DNA from: Leptospira sanjuanensis
Lineage (GTDB): Bacteria; Spirochaetota; Leptospiria; Leptospirales; Leptospiraceae
Reading direction: 5' to 3'
Assembly (NCBI RefSeq): GCF_022267325.1
Contig: NZ_JAIZBG010000002.1
Span: forward strand, 399,579 to 463,578
Length of the DNA stretch: 64,000 nt
Shown: positions 36,921 to 45,902 of the stretch, piece after piece
Layout of the letters: each line of letters begins with the position of its first letter
Position numbering within the stretch: position 1 is the first letter of the stretch
Position numbers and translations under genes: made by a program
The notes under the pieces: model-generated
What the model was told of the DNA's origin: nothing
Databases searched by the model: none
What the model saw: the letters and a program-made list of their open reading frames with translations, nothing else

Positions 36921-39905
36921 TTAACTTTCAATTCCCGGAATATTCAAAAAAGATGAAAATTCAAATAATCTCGACCGCGCCTCTTCGAATTCGAACTGAT
37001 TGACGTTGGAAAGGAATTTTTCGATCCGCTCCTCCTCCACTTTTCCGGCGATCAAGGTCAACAATTCGTTGATATGCGATTCTTCGATCGTTCCTCTTTG
37101 AAACGCGTTTAGAATTTCCGGGAACAAAATTCTGATTCGTTCCTTATCGGATTCGCTGGGCGCGATCAACGCGGGAATTTTCGTTTCCTTCCTGGAACCG
37201 GAAACCCCGTCCAACCGAAGAACGGAAGCGAGTTCGCTTAACAATTCGGGAAGATCGATCGGCTTGGCGACGAAACCGTCCATTCCCGCCTCTTTCGCCG
37301 CTTCCCGATCCTCTTGAAATACGCTCGCGGTCAAAGCGATGATCGGAGTTCTTTTTACCTTCTCCTGCGTTTCATGAAAGCGGATGATTCTTGCGGTTTC
37401 CAAACCGTCGATACCCGGCATTTGAACGTCCATAAAGATCACGTCGAACGTTTCTTCCGAGTATTTGCGGACCGCGTCCTCCCCTCTATAAACTACCGAA
37501 ACGGCGTGACCTTCGTTCGTCAGAAGAAGTTTGAGTAGTTCCGTGTTCTTTTCCATATCGTCCACGACGAGAATCTTGAGTTTCGGGTATCGATAATCGA
37601 ACGGCTTTTCCTTATGCCAATCGATCCTCGTATTGGGAACCAAAGGAAGCCTAACGTGAAATACGCTTCCTTTTCCGAATTCGCTTTCCACCCAGATTTC
37701 GCCCTTCATCAGATCCGTTAACTGTTTACAGATCGTCGTTCCCAAGCCGGTCCCGCCGTAACGTCTCGTGGTCGAAATGTCCGCTTGCGTAAACGGATCG
37801 AAGATCTTATCCAATCTGTCGGCCCGGATTCCGATTCCGGTATCCTTTACGGAAAAATGTATATAAGAATCCTCTGAATCGATTCGGAAAACGACCTTGC
37901 CTCGATCGGTGAACTTGATCGCGTTTCCGATCAGATTGGTGAGAATCTGGCGGATTCTTAAGGAATCGCCGATGAAAAATTCGTTCAGATTCGGATCGCG
38001 GATCACTTCGAACTCGAGATTCTTCTTGCGCGCGTTTAAGCCGAAGATGGACTTCAATTCGCTTATCAATTTAAAAAGGGAGAACGTGTTGTTTTCCAGC
38101 TCCACCGCTCCTTTTTCGAGCTTGGCGGTGTTGAGAATGTCGTTTAACAAACGCAACAAGGATCTAGCCGAACCTTTGATGATTTCAAGATGACTGACTT
38201 GATCCTTCTTCAATTCTCCCGAAAGAAGAACTTCCGTAAAGCCGATGATCGAATTCATAGGAGTTCTGATCTCATGACTCATGTTCGCGAGAAAGGAGGT
38301 TTTAGTAAGCGCGGCGAGTTCCGCTTTTTCCATGGATCTTCGTAATTCTTCCTCCATGTTTCTTCGTTCGGTGATGTCCAAAATAACGCCGTCCAAAAAA
38401 AGGACTTCTCCGTTGCCTCCGAAAATGGCGCTGCCGTGGCCCCAGCACCATTTGACGTTTCCGTTTTTATCGAGGATACGGTATTCCAAGACGAAGGCCT
38501 TTTTCTTTTGGACCGCTTCCTGCACGACCGCGCCGATGCGTTCCCGGTCTTCCGGAACGATCAAGTCGACGAAGTATCGTTTCGGATTCGGTTCCATAAA
38601 ATCGCTGACCGGATAACCGGTTAACGTTTCCACCGCTTCGCTCAAAAACACGATGGTCCATTTATCGTTCAGCAAACAACGATACGTGACGCCGGGAATG
38701 TTTTCGATGAGGGAACGTTTTTGAAGTTCGCTTTGTTTCAGAGCGGTCTCGATCAGTTTTTGTTCGCTGATGTCCGTGACAAAACAAACAAGAATGTCTT
38801 CGTTCGGAAGTTTCGCATAACCGACCGCTAGACGAATCGGAAATCGCCCTCCGTCCTTTTTTAAACCGAAGGATTCCTGACCCGTGCCGATGAATTTTCC
38901 GAGAAGTCGCTTATCAATCCAGTCTTCCTCTTTGTTTCCGAGCGCTTCCGGAATGAGAAGCTGGATGTTCTTACCGATCACTTCTTCGCTTTGGTAACCG
39001 AATATCTTTTCGGCTGAATTGTTGAAATCAAGAATGCGGCCTTCCTTGTTAAGAGTAAACACTCCGTCTACCGCGGTCGTAACGATCGCTCTCATACGGG
39101 TTTCACTCGCGCGGAGGTTGTTGACAAGTTTTCTGTAACGGATGAACGCATTTACCGCAAACGTAAACGCGGTGAACGTGATCGTAGTGATCGAAACCGC
39201 CAGCGCTAAAAAAGTAGGATTGGAAGATCCTGCGGCAAAGGAAGTGTCCGGAGTTCCTATGAATCTTGCGGCGAACATCCCGGTATAATGCATACCGGAA
39301 ATCGCAAGTCCCATCACGGAACCCGCGATCAAAGTGGAAACATTTCGGCTTAATTTTAAATTCGATAAACCGAAACGGACCCAAAGGGAAAGAATCGCGA
39401 GAATCACCGCGACTAAAATCGAAAGCGAGAAGAATACGGGATCGTAACGCAGTAAAACATCGGTTCTCATCGCAGCCATTCCGGTATAGTGCATGGCTCC
39501 TATACCCGAACCCACCAACACGCCGCCGAAAACCAATTCCACCCAGTGAATCTTGGGGCGCGCTACGTACGCAAGAGCGATCATAGAAGCGACGAAGCTC
39601 GGAATCATCGAAACGATGGTAAGAGTTTTGTCATAAGAAACGGTCGTGCAGAGTTGAAAGGAAAGCATTCCGATAAAATGCATCGCCCAAACTCCGCAAC
39701 CGAGCGCAAGACTACCTGCAAAAAGAATCAGAAGCTTACTTCCTTTACTCGAAGACTCGGGGTCGCTTTGACCGACCATCTGAAGCGCGATAAACGAAGA
39801 AAAAATCGAAACAAGAACGGAAAGAACGATCAGCGCCGGATCGTAGGAACTGGGAAGAAAGGGGGTGGACGTATCGAATAGAAAAAAATTCTGAAACAAT
39901 GTCAT
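36921..39905 (-). CDS. MHYT-PAS-PAS hybrid histidine kinase with receiver domain
   Basis: About 994 residues. The N-terminal membrane domain has the MHYT repeats: WAMHFIGML, GAMHYTGMAAM and SGMHYTGMFAA, each placed near a helix end, proposed to bind copper and sense O2, CO or NO. Then PAS1 (about 270-385), PAS2 (390-515; VTYRCLLNDKWTIVFLSEAVETLTGYP), HisKA with SFLANMSHEIRTPMNSIIGF, HATPase with GNAIKFTDRG, DTGIGI and GGTGLGTTIC, and a receiver with ILVVDDMEKN, VIFMDVQMPGIDG and AKPID. The last 100 residues are helical and may be a remnant phosphotransfer module without an obvious His. The ATG at 39905 is preferred to an upstream TTG at 39953. It is operonic with the HD-GYP regulator. Confidence 0.92.
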   Translation of the reverse strand: MTLFQNFFLFDTSTPFLPSSYDPALIVLSVLVSIFSSFIALQMVGQSDPESSSKGSKLLILFAGSLALGCGVWAMHFIGMLSFQLCTTVSYDKTLTIVSMIPSFVASMIALAYVARPKIHWVELVFGGVLVGSGIGAMHYTGMAAMRTDVLLRYDPVFFSLSILVAVILAILSLWVRFGLSNLKLSRNVSTLIAGSVMGLAISGMHYTGMFAARFIGTPDTSFAAGSSNPTFLALAVSITTITFTAFTFAVNAFIRYRKLVNNLRASETRMRAIVTTAVDGVFTLNKEGRILDFNNSAEKIFGYQSEEVIGKNIQLLIPEALGNKEEDWIDKRLLGKFIGTGQESFGLKKDGGRFPIRLAVGYAKLPNEDILVCFVTDISEQKLIETALKQSELQKRSLIENIPGVTYRCLLNDKWTIVFLSEAVETLTGYPVSDFMEPNPKRYFVDLIVPEDRERIGAVVQEAVQKKKAFVLEYRILDKNGNVKWCWGHGSAIFGGNGEVLFLDGVILDITERRNMEEELRRSMEKAELAALTKTSFLANMSHEIRTPMNSIIGFTEVLLSGELKKDQVSHLEIIKGSARSLLRLLNDILNTAKLEKGAVELENNTFSLFKLISELKSIFGLNARKKNLEFEVIRDPNLNEFFIGDSLRIRQILTNLIGNAIKFTDRGKVVFRIDSEDSYIHFSVKDTGIGIRADRLDKIFDPFTQADISTTRRYGGTGLGTTICKQLTDLMKGEIWVESEFGKGSVFHVRLPLVPNTRIDWHKEKPFDYRYPKLKILVVDDMEKNTELLKLLLTNEGHAVSVVYRGEDAVRKYSEETFDVIFMDVQMPGIDGLETARIIRFHETQEKVKRTPIIALTASVFQEDREAAKEAGMDGFVAKPIDLPELLSELASVLRLDGVSGSRKETKIPALIAPSESDKERIRILFPEILNAFQRGTIEESHINELLTLIAGKVEEERIEKFLSNVNQFEFEEARSRLFEFSSFLNIPGIES

Positions 39906-39939
39906 AAACGAATCGGATATCCCAAAAATAAAAAGCCGC

Positions 39940-39974
39940 AAAACTTCGACCAAACCGGTCGATTCCGAAGTTTT
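39940..39974. promoter_or_regulatory. Nested inverted repeats upstream of the MHYT kinase
   Basis: AAAACTTCG at 39940-39948 and CGAAGTTTT at 39966-39974 are 9-base inverted arms. Inside, TCGACC at 39946-39951 and GGTCGA at 39957-39962 form an alternative stem. It lies 35 bases before the kinase ATG and about 180 bases after the small lipoprotein gene on the same strand, so it may be a terminator for that gene or a regulatory site for the kinase. Confidence 0.4.
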
Positions 39975-40151
39975 TCAGCGTTCGGCTACTTTTTCAAATT
40001 TTGGGTCCCGAAAATCCGATTGGACCTCGCGGGTATTCGCTTATTTTTTATAGTTTAATAAGCCCTATTATTTAAGCAATAGAAAATATCTTTCGTTCCG
40101 CTTCTTATAAATTAGGAAATCGAGTTGGGAGCTTGAAAGCGGACTCTCCGA

Positions 40152-40415
40152 TTAGCGGGAAGGATTCTGTTGTTCTAAGGAATATCCGGTAATCAGATTC
40201 AAACAATATCCAACGATTCCTTTACCTATATACATCGCATCCGATTCCGGTCTGCATTTCCCGGAGTCTGCGCACACTTGATGACTTACGATGCAAGAAA
40301 TCAGTAATTTGTCGTAATCTCGAGCATCGTTTTCCGCGGAACGATTACACGAGAAGAAACAAAGAAGCAATGGAATTAGAATCGCGTTCCTAAGTATTTT
40401 CATTGCCAGTAACAT
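40152..40415 (-). CDS. Small lipoprotein, unknown function
   Basis: 87 residues (or 83 from the Met at position 5). The signal NAILIPLLLCFFSC ends in a lipobox FFSC. The mature part of about 64 residues has four further Cys (LLISCIVSHQVCADSGKCRPESDA, VGYCLN), suggesting two disulfides and a small compact domain. GGATC precedes the first ATG. It stands alone on the minus strand between the kinase operon and a flavoprotein gene. No family is recognised. Confidence 0.65.
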   Translation of the reverse strand: MLLAMKILRNAILIPLLLCFFSCNRSAENDARDYDKLLISCIVSHQVCADSGKCRPESDAMYIGKGIVGYCLNLITGYSLEQQNPSR

Positions 40416-40551
40416 AATTGATCCGATAAAAATCGCACTCGGGAGAATTCCGTAAAGATGAAATCAACGAAATTTACGAAAATGGAAGTTCATCGAAATA
40501 GGATCAAAGGTTCTTCGTTTTAAGAAGAGATTTCAACAATTTTAATGTCCT

Positions 40552-41469
40552 TCAAATCCTCGAAAAAACTTCGCCCAAAAGCTCGGCGACGATACCTGCG
40601 CCCGCCATCGAACCGGAAGCGGCGGCCAATAGAACGGAATGACCCATCGTAACATTATCTCCGCAAGCAAAAACCCCGTCCACGGTCGTTGCGCCTCTTT
40701 CGTTCACTTTGTAAAAACCGAACTGAGTTTTTTCGCAACCGAGTTCTTCTCCGATTTGCGATTTGAGTTTGAACGGTAAGAGCGGTTGAAAAAACGCTAC
40801 TTGCCGTTCCACGACTTGACCGTTTGAGAGTGAAATCCCTTTGAGTTGTTCGCCTTCATGCACGAAACCTACGATCGGATCCTCGATTAGTCGAATACTT
40901 CTTCTGTTTAAAACTTCTTTCTGTTCTTCACTGAACACCGCCTTCCCATTCGTAAGCAAGATCAGATCGGATGCCAAGTCGTTTATCAAAGATACCATAT
41001 GAAACGTCATTTCAGAATTAGAGATCAGACCGATTCGAGAGCCGCGGATTTCGAATCCATGACAATACGGACAATGAAAAATGGATTTCCCCCAAAGCTC
41101 TTTAAAACCGGGAACAAGCAAAGGACGGTCCTCCACTCCGTAAGCGAGGACCACTTTCTTAAAAGAAGCCCGCTCTCCCGAAGAAAACTTTGCGGTAAAA
41201 CCGGAAACGGATTTCTCTACGGACAAAACCGAACCTTCAAAGAAAGAAATCGTCTTATATTTTTCCAAATCCTTTTTCACCAGCCTTCTCCACTCCGCAG
41301 GATGAATTCCATCACGCGTAGGAAAATTATTCAGATGAGAGGAAGGGGCGTTTCTGGGACGATTGTCGTCGCACACCAAAGCCGTTCGGCTCATACGACC
41401 CAAAGATAGGGCGGCGCTCAGACCCGCAGGTCCGCCGCCGATAATCAACACCTCGGAATCCAACTTCAT
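40552..41469 (-). CDS. Thioredoxin-reductase-like FAD/NAD(P) oxidoreductase
   Basis: 305 residues. FAD-binding SEVLIIGGGPAGLSAALSLGRM at the N-terminus, LAYGVEDRPLVPG-like segment, a CPYCHG redox pair in SIFHCPYCHGFEIRG at about residue 140, and the second FAD contact TVDGVFACGDNVTMG near the end. The Cys pair is in the position of thioredoxin reductase CxxC, but the NADPH-binding GxGxxA motif is weak (IGLISNSEMTFHM), so it belongs to the wider TrxB-like group. GGAG precedes ATG 41469; an upstream ATG adds 16 residues. It is divergent from a LysR gene with a shared palindrome, so LysR probably regulates it. The electron acceptor is unknown. Confidence 0.85.
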   Translation of the reverse strand: MKLDSEVLIIGGGPAGLSAALSLGRMSRTALVCDDNRPRNAPSSHLNNFPTRDGIHPAEWRRLVKKDLEKYKTISFFEGSVLSVEKSVSGFTAKFSSGERASFKKVVLAYGVEDRPLLVPGFKELWGKSIFHCPYCHGFEIRGSRIGLISNSEMTFHMVSLINDLASDLILLTNGKAVFSEEQKEVLNRRSIRLIEDPIVGFVHEGEQLKGISLSNGQVVERQVAFFQPLLPFKLKSQIGEELGCEKTQFGFYKVNERGATTVDGVFACGDNVTMGHSVLLAAASGSMAGAGIVAELLGEVFSRI

Positions 41470-41611
41470 AAAACTTTTCTCCTTGAAAAGGAACGCTTTT
41501 GCGTTCCATTTCGACATTCTAATTAAAAAAATCGAAACGCCGTTGCAGATGTAAAGAATAATGCGAGGAACATTCCATTTTTTTGATATTATTCCGAATT
41601 TAGTTGCTTAA

Positions 41612-41632
41612 TTGATACCACAAAGGTATCAA
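41612..41632. promoter_or_regulatory. LysR-type operator candidate (TTGATACC-N5-GGTATCAA)
   Basis: Perfect 8-base inverted arms at 41612-41619 and 41625-41632 with a 5-base centre. The core ATAC-N7-GTAT fits the T-N11-A rule of LysR sites. It ends 6 bases before the LysR ATG, so bound protein would limit its own synthesis and could act on the divergent flavoprotein promoter. Confidence 0.65.
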
Positions 41633-41638
41633 TGTTCT

Positions 41639-42556
41639 ATGGACCTGTCAAAACTGAAGTCGTTTATCGTCGTCGCCGAAGAATTGAACTTCCGAAAAAG
41701 CGCGGAAATCCTGGGGATGTCGCAACCGCCCCTGACTCGATTGATCTCTTCCTTAGAAGAGGAACTCTCCACGAAGCTGTTCGAACGTACGACACGGCGG
41801 GTTCATCTGACCGGCGCGGGAATTTTTCTTTTGAAAGAAGGAAAAGAAATCATTGCACGGGCCGAAAATCTCGAAAGAGAAGTGCGTTCTATCGGCAAAC
41901 TCAAGGCCGGAAACTTAAACATCGGATTCTCAACAACTTCCTTCTTAGCGAACCTGCCGCAAATCATCGGAGAATTTCAAAATCGGTTTCCGAAACTGAA
42001 ATTTCAGCTCCATCAAGAAACAAGGATTCGGATTTTAAAAGGGTTACGATCGGGCCAATTCGACGTTTGTTTTATGGAAGGAAGCGGCTTCGAGGAAGGA
42101 TTGGAAAGTCATTCCGTTCACGACGAAGGACTCGGAGTCTTGGTGCCGAAAAAACACTCCCTCGCAAAACGAAAAGAAATCGAACTTCGAGAATTGAAAG
42201 ACGAAACGATCATTTTACATCCGAAAAAAGAGGCGGGAAAATTCTACGATACAATCTCTCAGCTTTTCAAACAAAGCGGTATCAAACCGAGGATCTATGT
42301 AAAAAACGATCGAGAAAGTTGTCCCATCCTAGTGGCGACAGGCAAAGGAGTTTCACTTACCGTATTAGGAGCTCAGAATATCGCGCCTTCGGAAACTCAA
42401 TTCGTTCCGATCAAGAGATTATATCTGCCGGTTTCCGTCTTTTGGTCCCCGGAAAACAAAAACCCTTTGCTGAAAACTTTTTTAAGTTTTGTGGTCGAAA
42501 GCGATTCCTTTAAGAATAAAAAAGCGGAATGCCTGATGGACGTAATGAGATTGTAG
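41639..42556 (+). CDS. LysR-family transcriptional regulator
   Basis: 305 residues. The winged HTH is at residues 1-60: MDLSKLKSFIVVAEELNFRK, SAEILGMSQPPLTRLISSLEEELSTKLFERTTRRVHLTGAG. The substrate-binding domain starts at about 88 (GNLNIGFSTTSFLANLPQIIGEFQNRFPKLKF) with DVCFMEGSG and ETIILHPKKEAGKF. The ATG at 41639 is used; an earlier in-frame codon at 41612 coincides with the operator. It is divergent from a thioredoxin-reductase-like gene, the classic arrangement for a regulator and its target. The effector is unknown. Confidence 0.9.
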   Translation: MDLSKLKSFIVVAEELNFRKSAEILGMSQPPLTRLISSLEEELSTKLFERTTRRVHLTGAGIFLLKEGKEIIARAENLEREVRSIGKLKAGNLNIGFSTTSFLANLPQIIGEFQNRFPKLKFQLHQETRIRILKGLRSGQFDVCFMEGSGFEEGLESHSVHDEGLGVLVPKKHSLAKRKEIELRELKDETIILHPKKEAGKFYDTISQLFKQSGIKPRIYVKNDRESCPILVATGKGVSLTVLGAQNIAPSETQFVPIKRLYLPVSVFWSPENKNPLLKTFLSFVVESDSFKNKKAECLMDVMRL

Positions 42557-42642
42557 ATACGGATTCAAACGAGGAATTCTTTGCTCCGTAGAATATTCGG
42601 AATCCTATAAAACCGCGCAAGATCGAAAGCCGTATCTACCGC

Positions 42643-43257
42643 TCAGCGGCCATCAACAACGCGCATCAGCGAATTCTCATCCGTGTGAGAAAAGATTTTG
42701 TCATAGATTTGAATCTTTAATTCTTGAGAATAAAAAAGGTGATCGCCTCGAATGATAAGAATATTCTTAAATTCTAAAGCTTTTGCGTTGGATGTCATAA
42801 ACGGCGGCTGGATAATTCCCCAATCCGCGCTCCCCTCTTTTGCCTTGACTTCCAGATGAATCGGATCGCCCGCCTCGACGTAACTTCCACCCGCAACGAC
42901 ACACGTTCCTCTCGGAATCACAAAGGAATGAAACACGATCCCCGTTTTCGCTTCCCACATCCAATATCCCGTTTGGTCATGAATCACCTGTTTGGTCGAC
43001 TTATCGGTCACCAACTGTCTGTAAAACAGACCCGCTAAAATCTGAGATTGCGCGTTCGTCGTAATGCCGATCGGTTCGTAAGAAACCGTTTCGTAGTATT
43101 GTATGACCCCTTTTCCGATCTTTTGCGGCGAAATATCAAGTCCCTTATCCCCTTCCCATCGTCCGATCAAACGGGCCAATGGACCGTAAATTCCGTTATC
43201 ATTAGAGTTTTCTTCTTCGCTTGATTCGTTCCTTCTTTGATCCACAAATGCTTCCAT
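42643..43257 (-). CDS. Heme-binding beta-barrel (nitrobindin/THAP4-like, FABP-type) protein
   Basis: 204 residues. After a polar N-terminus the barrel starts with GPLARLIGRWEGDKGLDISP, then YYETVSYEPIG, AGLFYRQLV, QTGYWMWEAKTGIVFHSFVIPRG and ALEFKNILIIRG, the order seen in the heme-binding beta-barrel (DUF1794/PF08768) family. Family members bind heme b and react with NO or peroxynitrite. The usual axial His near the C-terminus is not obvious here (IFSHTDENSLMRVV is the best candidate), so heme binding is uncertain. GGAG lies about 11 bases before the ATG. No operon partner is visible. Confidence 0.72.
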   Translation of the reverse strand: MEAFVDQRRNESSEEENSNDNGIYGPLARLIGRWEGDKGLDISPQKIGKGVIQYYETVSYEPIGITTNAQSQILAGLFYRQLVTDKSTKQVIHDQTGYWMWEAKTGIVFHSFVIPRGTCVVAGGSYVEAGDPIHLEVKAKEGSADWGIIQPPFMTSNAKALEFKNILIIRGDHLFYSQELKIQIYDKIFSHTDENSLMRVVDGR

Positions 43258-43394
43258 GACAAGGCGCTCCGTATCGCACTATATTCTACTTTACTAAATT
43301 ACTTCCGAAAGAATTCCGTTAAGACCGAAGCGCCGTTTCCGTATTTAACTATCTATCGAGCTGTTTTAGCGCTGCGAAACTGTCTCTTGTAAGC

Positions 43395-43558
43395 TTAGAC
43401 GATTTCCGCAAGAGCCGCCGTCGGTTTTTCGAATAAAATCGACATGGTCTTTAGATCGGGGCGGGTTTCGGGGAAAAAACCTTGTTGTAGCGGTAGGTTT
43501 TGTCGAATGTAATCTGACCAATTTTTATAGGAGCATTTTTTATTACCCTGAAACCGCT
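43395..43558 (-). pseudogene. Protein-like remnant without start codon
   Basis: A minus-strand open stretch of about 54 codons ends at the stop 43395-43397 and reads in part YKNWSDYIRQNLPLQQGFF, PETRPDLKTMSILFEKPT and AALAEIV. It has coding-like composition but no start or ribosome site, and an in-frame TAG closes it upstream. It may be the C-terminal remains of a lost gene. The family is not recognised, and chance is possible. Confidence 0.3.
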
Positions 43559-43723
43559 TCTAATCGAAACGATAACTCTTCAAGGATCGATTCTCTGTTA
43601 AATGAAAAAATCGATCTTCATTCTCCATTAGAATTTTAAAAAATCGCTTCATATTTTCCTTATTATGGGAATAATTAAAACGATTGCAGAGTCTTAAATG
43701 AAATATTCGCCGAACAAAAAACG

Positions 43724-44575
43724 ATGCTTATGAACCCGTGGAAGGTTATTCTGCTACATTTCGTAATACCTCTTTGCCTCATTGCATGCAATGGCACAGG
43801 AAGCAAAACATATGTTGCGGAACAGGGAATCATCGATTTATCGGATTGGGACCCGACTTCGGGTGCAATCAATCTCAATGGGGATTGGGAATTTTGTTGG
43901 GATCGTTTCGTATCGCCGAACGCCTAAGAAAAAGAATGGAAGGAGAATTGCAGCGGATATTTTCCTGTTCCTTCCTATTGGAAATTTTATGAGATAGCCG
44001 GAAAAAATCTGCCCCCGGACGGCAAAGCCACTTACCGATTGAAGATTAAACTACCGATCCATTACAACGGCTCCTATGGTCTACGCTGGACGGAGATTTT
44101 GTCCGCCTTTAAGATGTATATGAAATCGGATATCGTGGCTCAAGTCGGACAGGTCGGAAGTAGTTATGAAACGATGACCCCTCAATTGAAACCGGATCGA
44201 GCCTTTTTAGGGAATCTTGAAAATGAGGTTACGATCGTTCTTTGGGTCTCGAATTTTAATCACGAAAATCACGGCATCTGGCAACCGATATATTTCGGCG
44301 AGTGGGAAGAGATTCGAAATTCTAACCGAATGTATTCGATGCTCGAAACAGCCGGCTTCGCATCCATCTGTCTCATGGGCCTATATCATATTATTCTATT
44401 CTTTTTCAGACGAGGTTCCAAAGAGTATCTGTATTTTGGATTATTCTGCATTCTTATGGGAATACGTCAGCTTCACAACGAGAATCACACTTTCTACCCA
44501 AACCTTATTATCAAACGGACATTGAACAAATCATCTACGATTGGCTCGTCAAGACGAAGTAGAATCAGATTCTGA
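43724..44575 (+). pseudogene. 7TMR-DISM-type sensor gene, interrupted by an in-frame stop and 3'-truncated
   Basis: One reading frame runs from ATG 43724 to 44575, broken only by TAA at 43925-43927. Before it: a lipobox-like signal (HFVIPLCLIACNG) and DLSDWDPTSGAINLNGDWEFCWDRFVSP, the opening of the 7TMR-DISM extracellular domain. After it the frame continues EKEWKENCSGYFPVPSYWKFYEIAG, RLKIKLP, then the first membrane helices (FASICLMGLYHIILFFFRRGSKEYLYFGLFCILMGIRQL). Homologues normally continue with more helices and a SpoIIE, cyclase or kinase domain. Here homology-like sequence ends at about 44505 and unrelated residues close the frame. It should yield no functional sensor. A sequencing error could explain the stop but not the lost 3' part. 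Confidence 0.72.
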
Positions 44576-44702
44576 AATATTCCATACGATATCCGCGGAT
44601 TACGCATTGAATCAGCAAAACGTATCTTAAAGGAAAACTGATACGTCGATGAATCGAAGACTCGACTTTTTCGACGTTGGCCCCAAACGAACAACGCCGT
44701 TC

Positions 44703-45005
44703 TTATTTAAGTCGAAATTGTTTAAGCTCTAATCTGTTTTTGACCGTTGCATTCGGGTCATCAATCTCAACGACTTCTCCTCTGGATACCATCGGCGCAA
44801 TCGCTTGAATGACTTTACCGCGATTCATGAATGAATCTTTAAGACCGATCCGTTTGACAAGCTCGGGTAAGGTCAAAACTCCTCCCGCGTCTTGCAGTTC
44901 TTTAAGAATACTCGGTTCTAATTTTTTCCCGCGACGCGCGACGATACCCAGCGCCAAAGCGACGCCGATTCCGGCAACAATACTCGTTATGATCGTGTCA
45001 TCCAT
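44703..45005 (-). CDS. Small membrane-anchored protein with winged-helix-like region, unknown function
   Basis: 100 residues from ATG 45005, with GGGATC just upstream; an earlier in-frame start at 45047 is less likely. One N-terminal helix (DDTIITSIVAGIGVALALGIVA) is followed by RRGKKLEPSILKELQDAGGVLTLPELVKRIGLKDSFMNRGKVIQAIAPMVSRGEVVEID, whose helix-helix-wing order resembles a winged HTH, though DNA binding from the membrane is not established. It has no clear operon partner and lies beside the decaying region on its left. Confidence 0.6.
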   Translation of the reverse strand: MDDTIITSIVAGIGVALALGIVARRGKKLEPSILKELQDAGGVLTLPELVKRIGLKDSFMNRGKVIQAIAPMVSRGEVVEIDDPNATVKNRLELKQFRLK

Positions 45006-45335
45006 TGTAGATCCCTTTTGGCGATACAAAATACAGACTCTCTCCAATGTGTCAAGATCAAGATTAGAGATTCAGAATATTCTAAGTTGTATACAATAAC
45101 AAGAATGAACCTTTTAAATAAAGGAACAAAGGCGTATTTATTTGGAATGTAACTTTGGCCGTTCGTGTTCGGGAAATTTTTATACTTCTACCCCGCTACA
45201 TCCGCAAACTTTGAAAGACAAAAGAAATCACAAACGCAGGAATTCGAAGTTCAGTTTCAAGATTCGATACCAAACGTAAGAGCGCCGTGATTTCCAAAGT
45301 TCGTCATTGGGAATAGAGACATTCGTCCAATTCGT
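45006..45335. other. 330-base intergenic region
   Basis: AT-rich DNA between two minus-strand genes with no supported gene, repeat or clear terminator; it probably carries the promoter of the 44703-45005 gene. Confidence 0.4.
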
Positions 45336-45656
45336 TTAAGCTGCCGTTTTCTTGATCGGTGGTTGAGGACTTTTTTTCGGTTTTGAAGAAGTAAATTGAT
45401 CCACCACTTCCGAGAATTTGTTGCGAACGTCCTCGTATCCCTTTTCTGCCTGGTTCGCTAATCCCGAATATCTTTTGAATATCGTATCTACGAACTCACG
45501 CAATCTCATTACGGATTCGGAGTTATCGGCGGCGCCTTTTGCTACCAAATTCTGGAAGTTCTTATTTAAGGTCTGTTTCAGATTTTCAATTTGTTCCCTT
45601 CCGATTTGTAGAACACCAAATCCTGCGTTTAATCCGTCTCTGATTTGTTGATCCAT
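45336..45656 (-). CDS. Phasin-like small helical protein
   Basis: 106 residues, almost wholly helical with heptad-like spacing: DGLNAGFGVLQIGREQIENLKQTLNKNFQNLVAKG and VMRLREFVDTIFKRYSGLANQAEKGYEDVRNKFSEVVDQF, then a Lys/Pro-rich tail (KPKKSPQPPIKKTAA) recalling the AAKP tails of PHA-associated phasins. In the wider family such proteins coat granules or act as regulators; no PHA gene is in the window, so the granule role is not supported. AAGGAG lies directly before the ATG. Family call is tentative. Confidence 0.65.
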   Translation of the reverse strand: MDQQIRDGLNAGFGVLQIGREQIENLKQTLNKNFQNLVAKGAADNSESVMRLREFVDTIFKRYSGLANQAEKGYEDVRNKFSEVVDQFTSSKPKKSPQPPIKKTAA

Positions 45657-45902
45657 TATTTTCTCCTTTGAAAAAGTTGATTCGAATTTATACCGAAAGA
45701 GCGAGTTCGTCCAATACTTTAAAAATTATTCTCCGAATGTCGAAACTCGAGATTGAATCGAACGGACTATGTCCCGTAAATGAAGAACCGCCAAATCGAT
45801 GTTACTTGGTTTACGTCTCTATCGTTATAATCGATTTTCAAAAGCGAAAACTCTCCGCATAAAGTCCTACGAATCGTCTAAAACGATGCAAAAGAATTCG
45901 TT

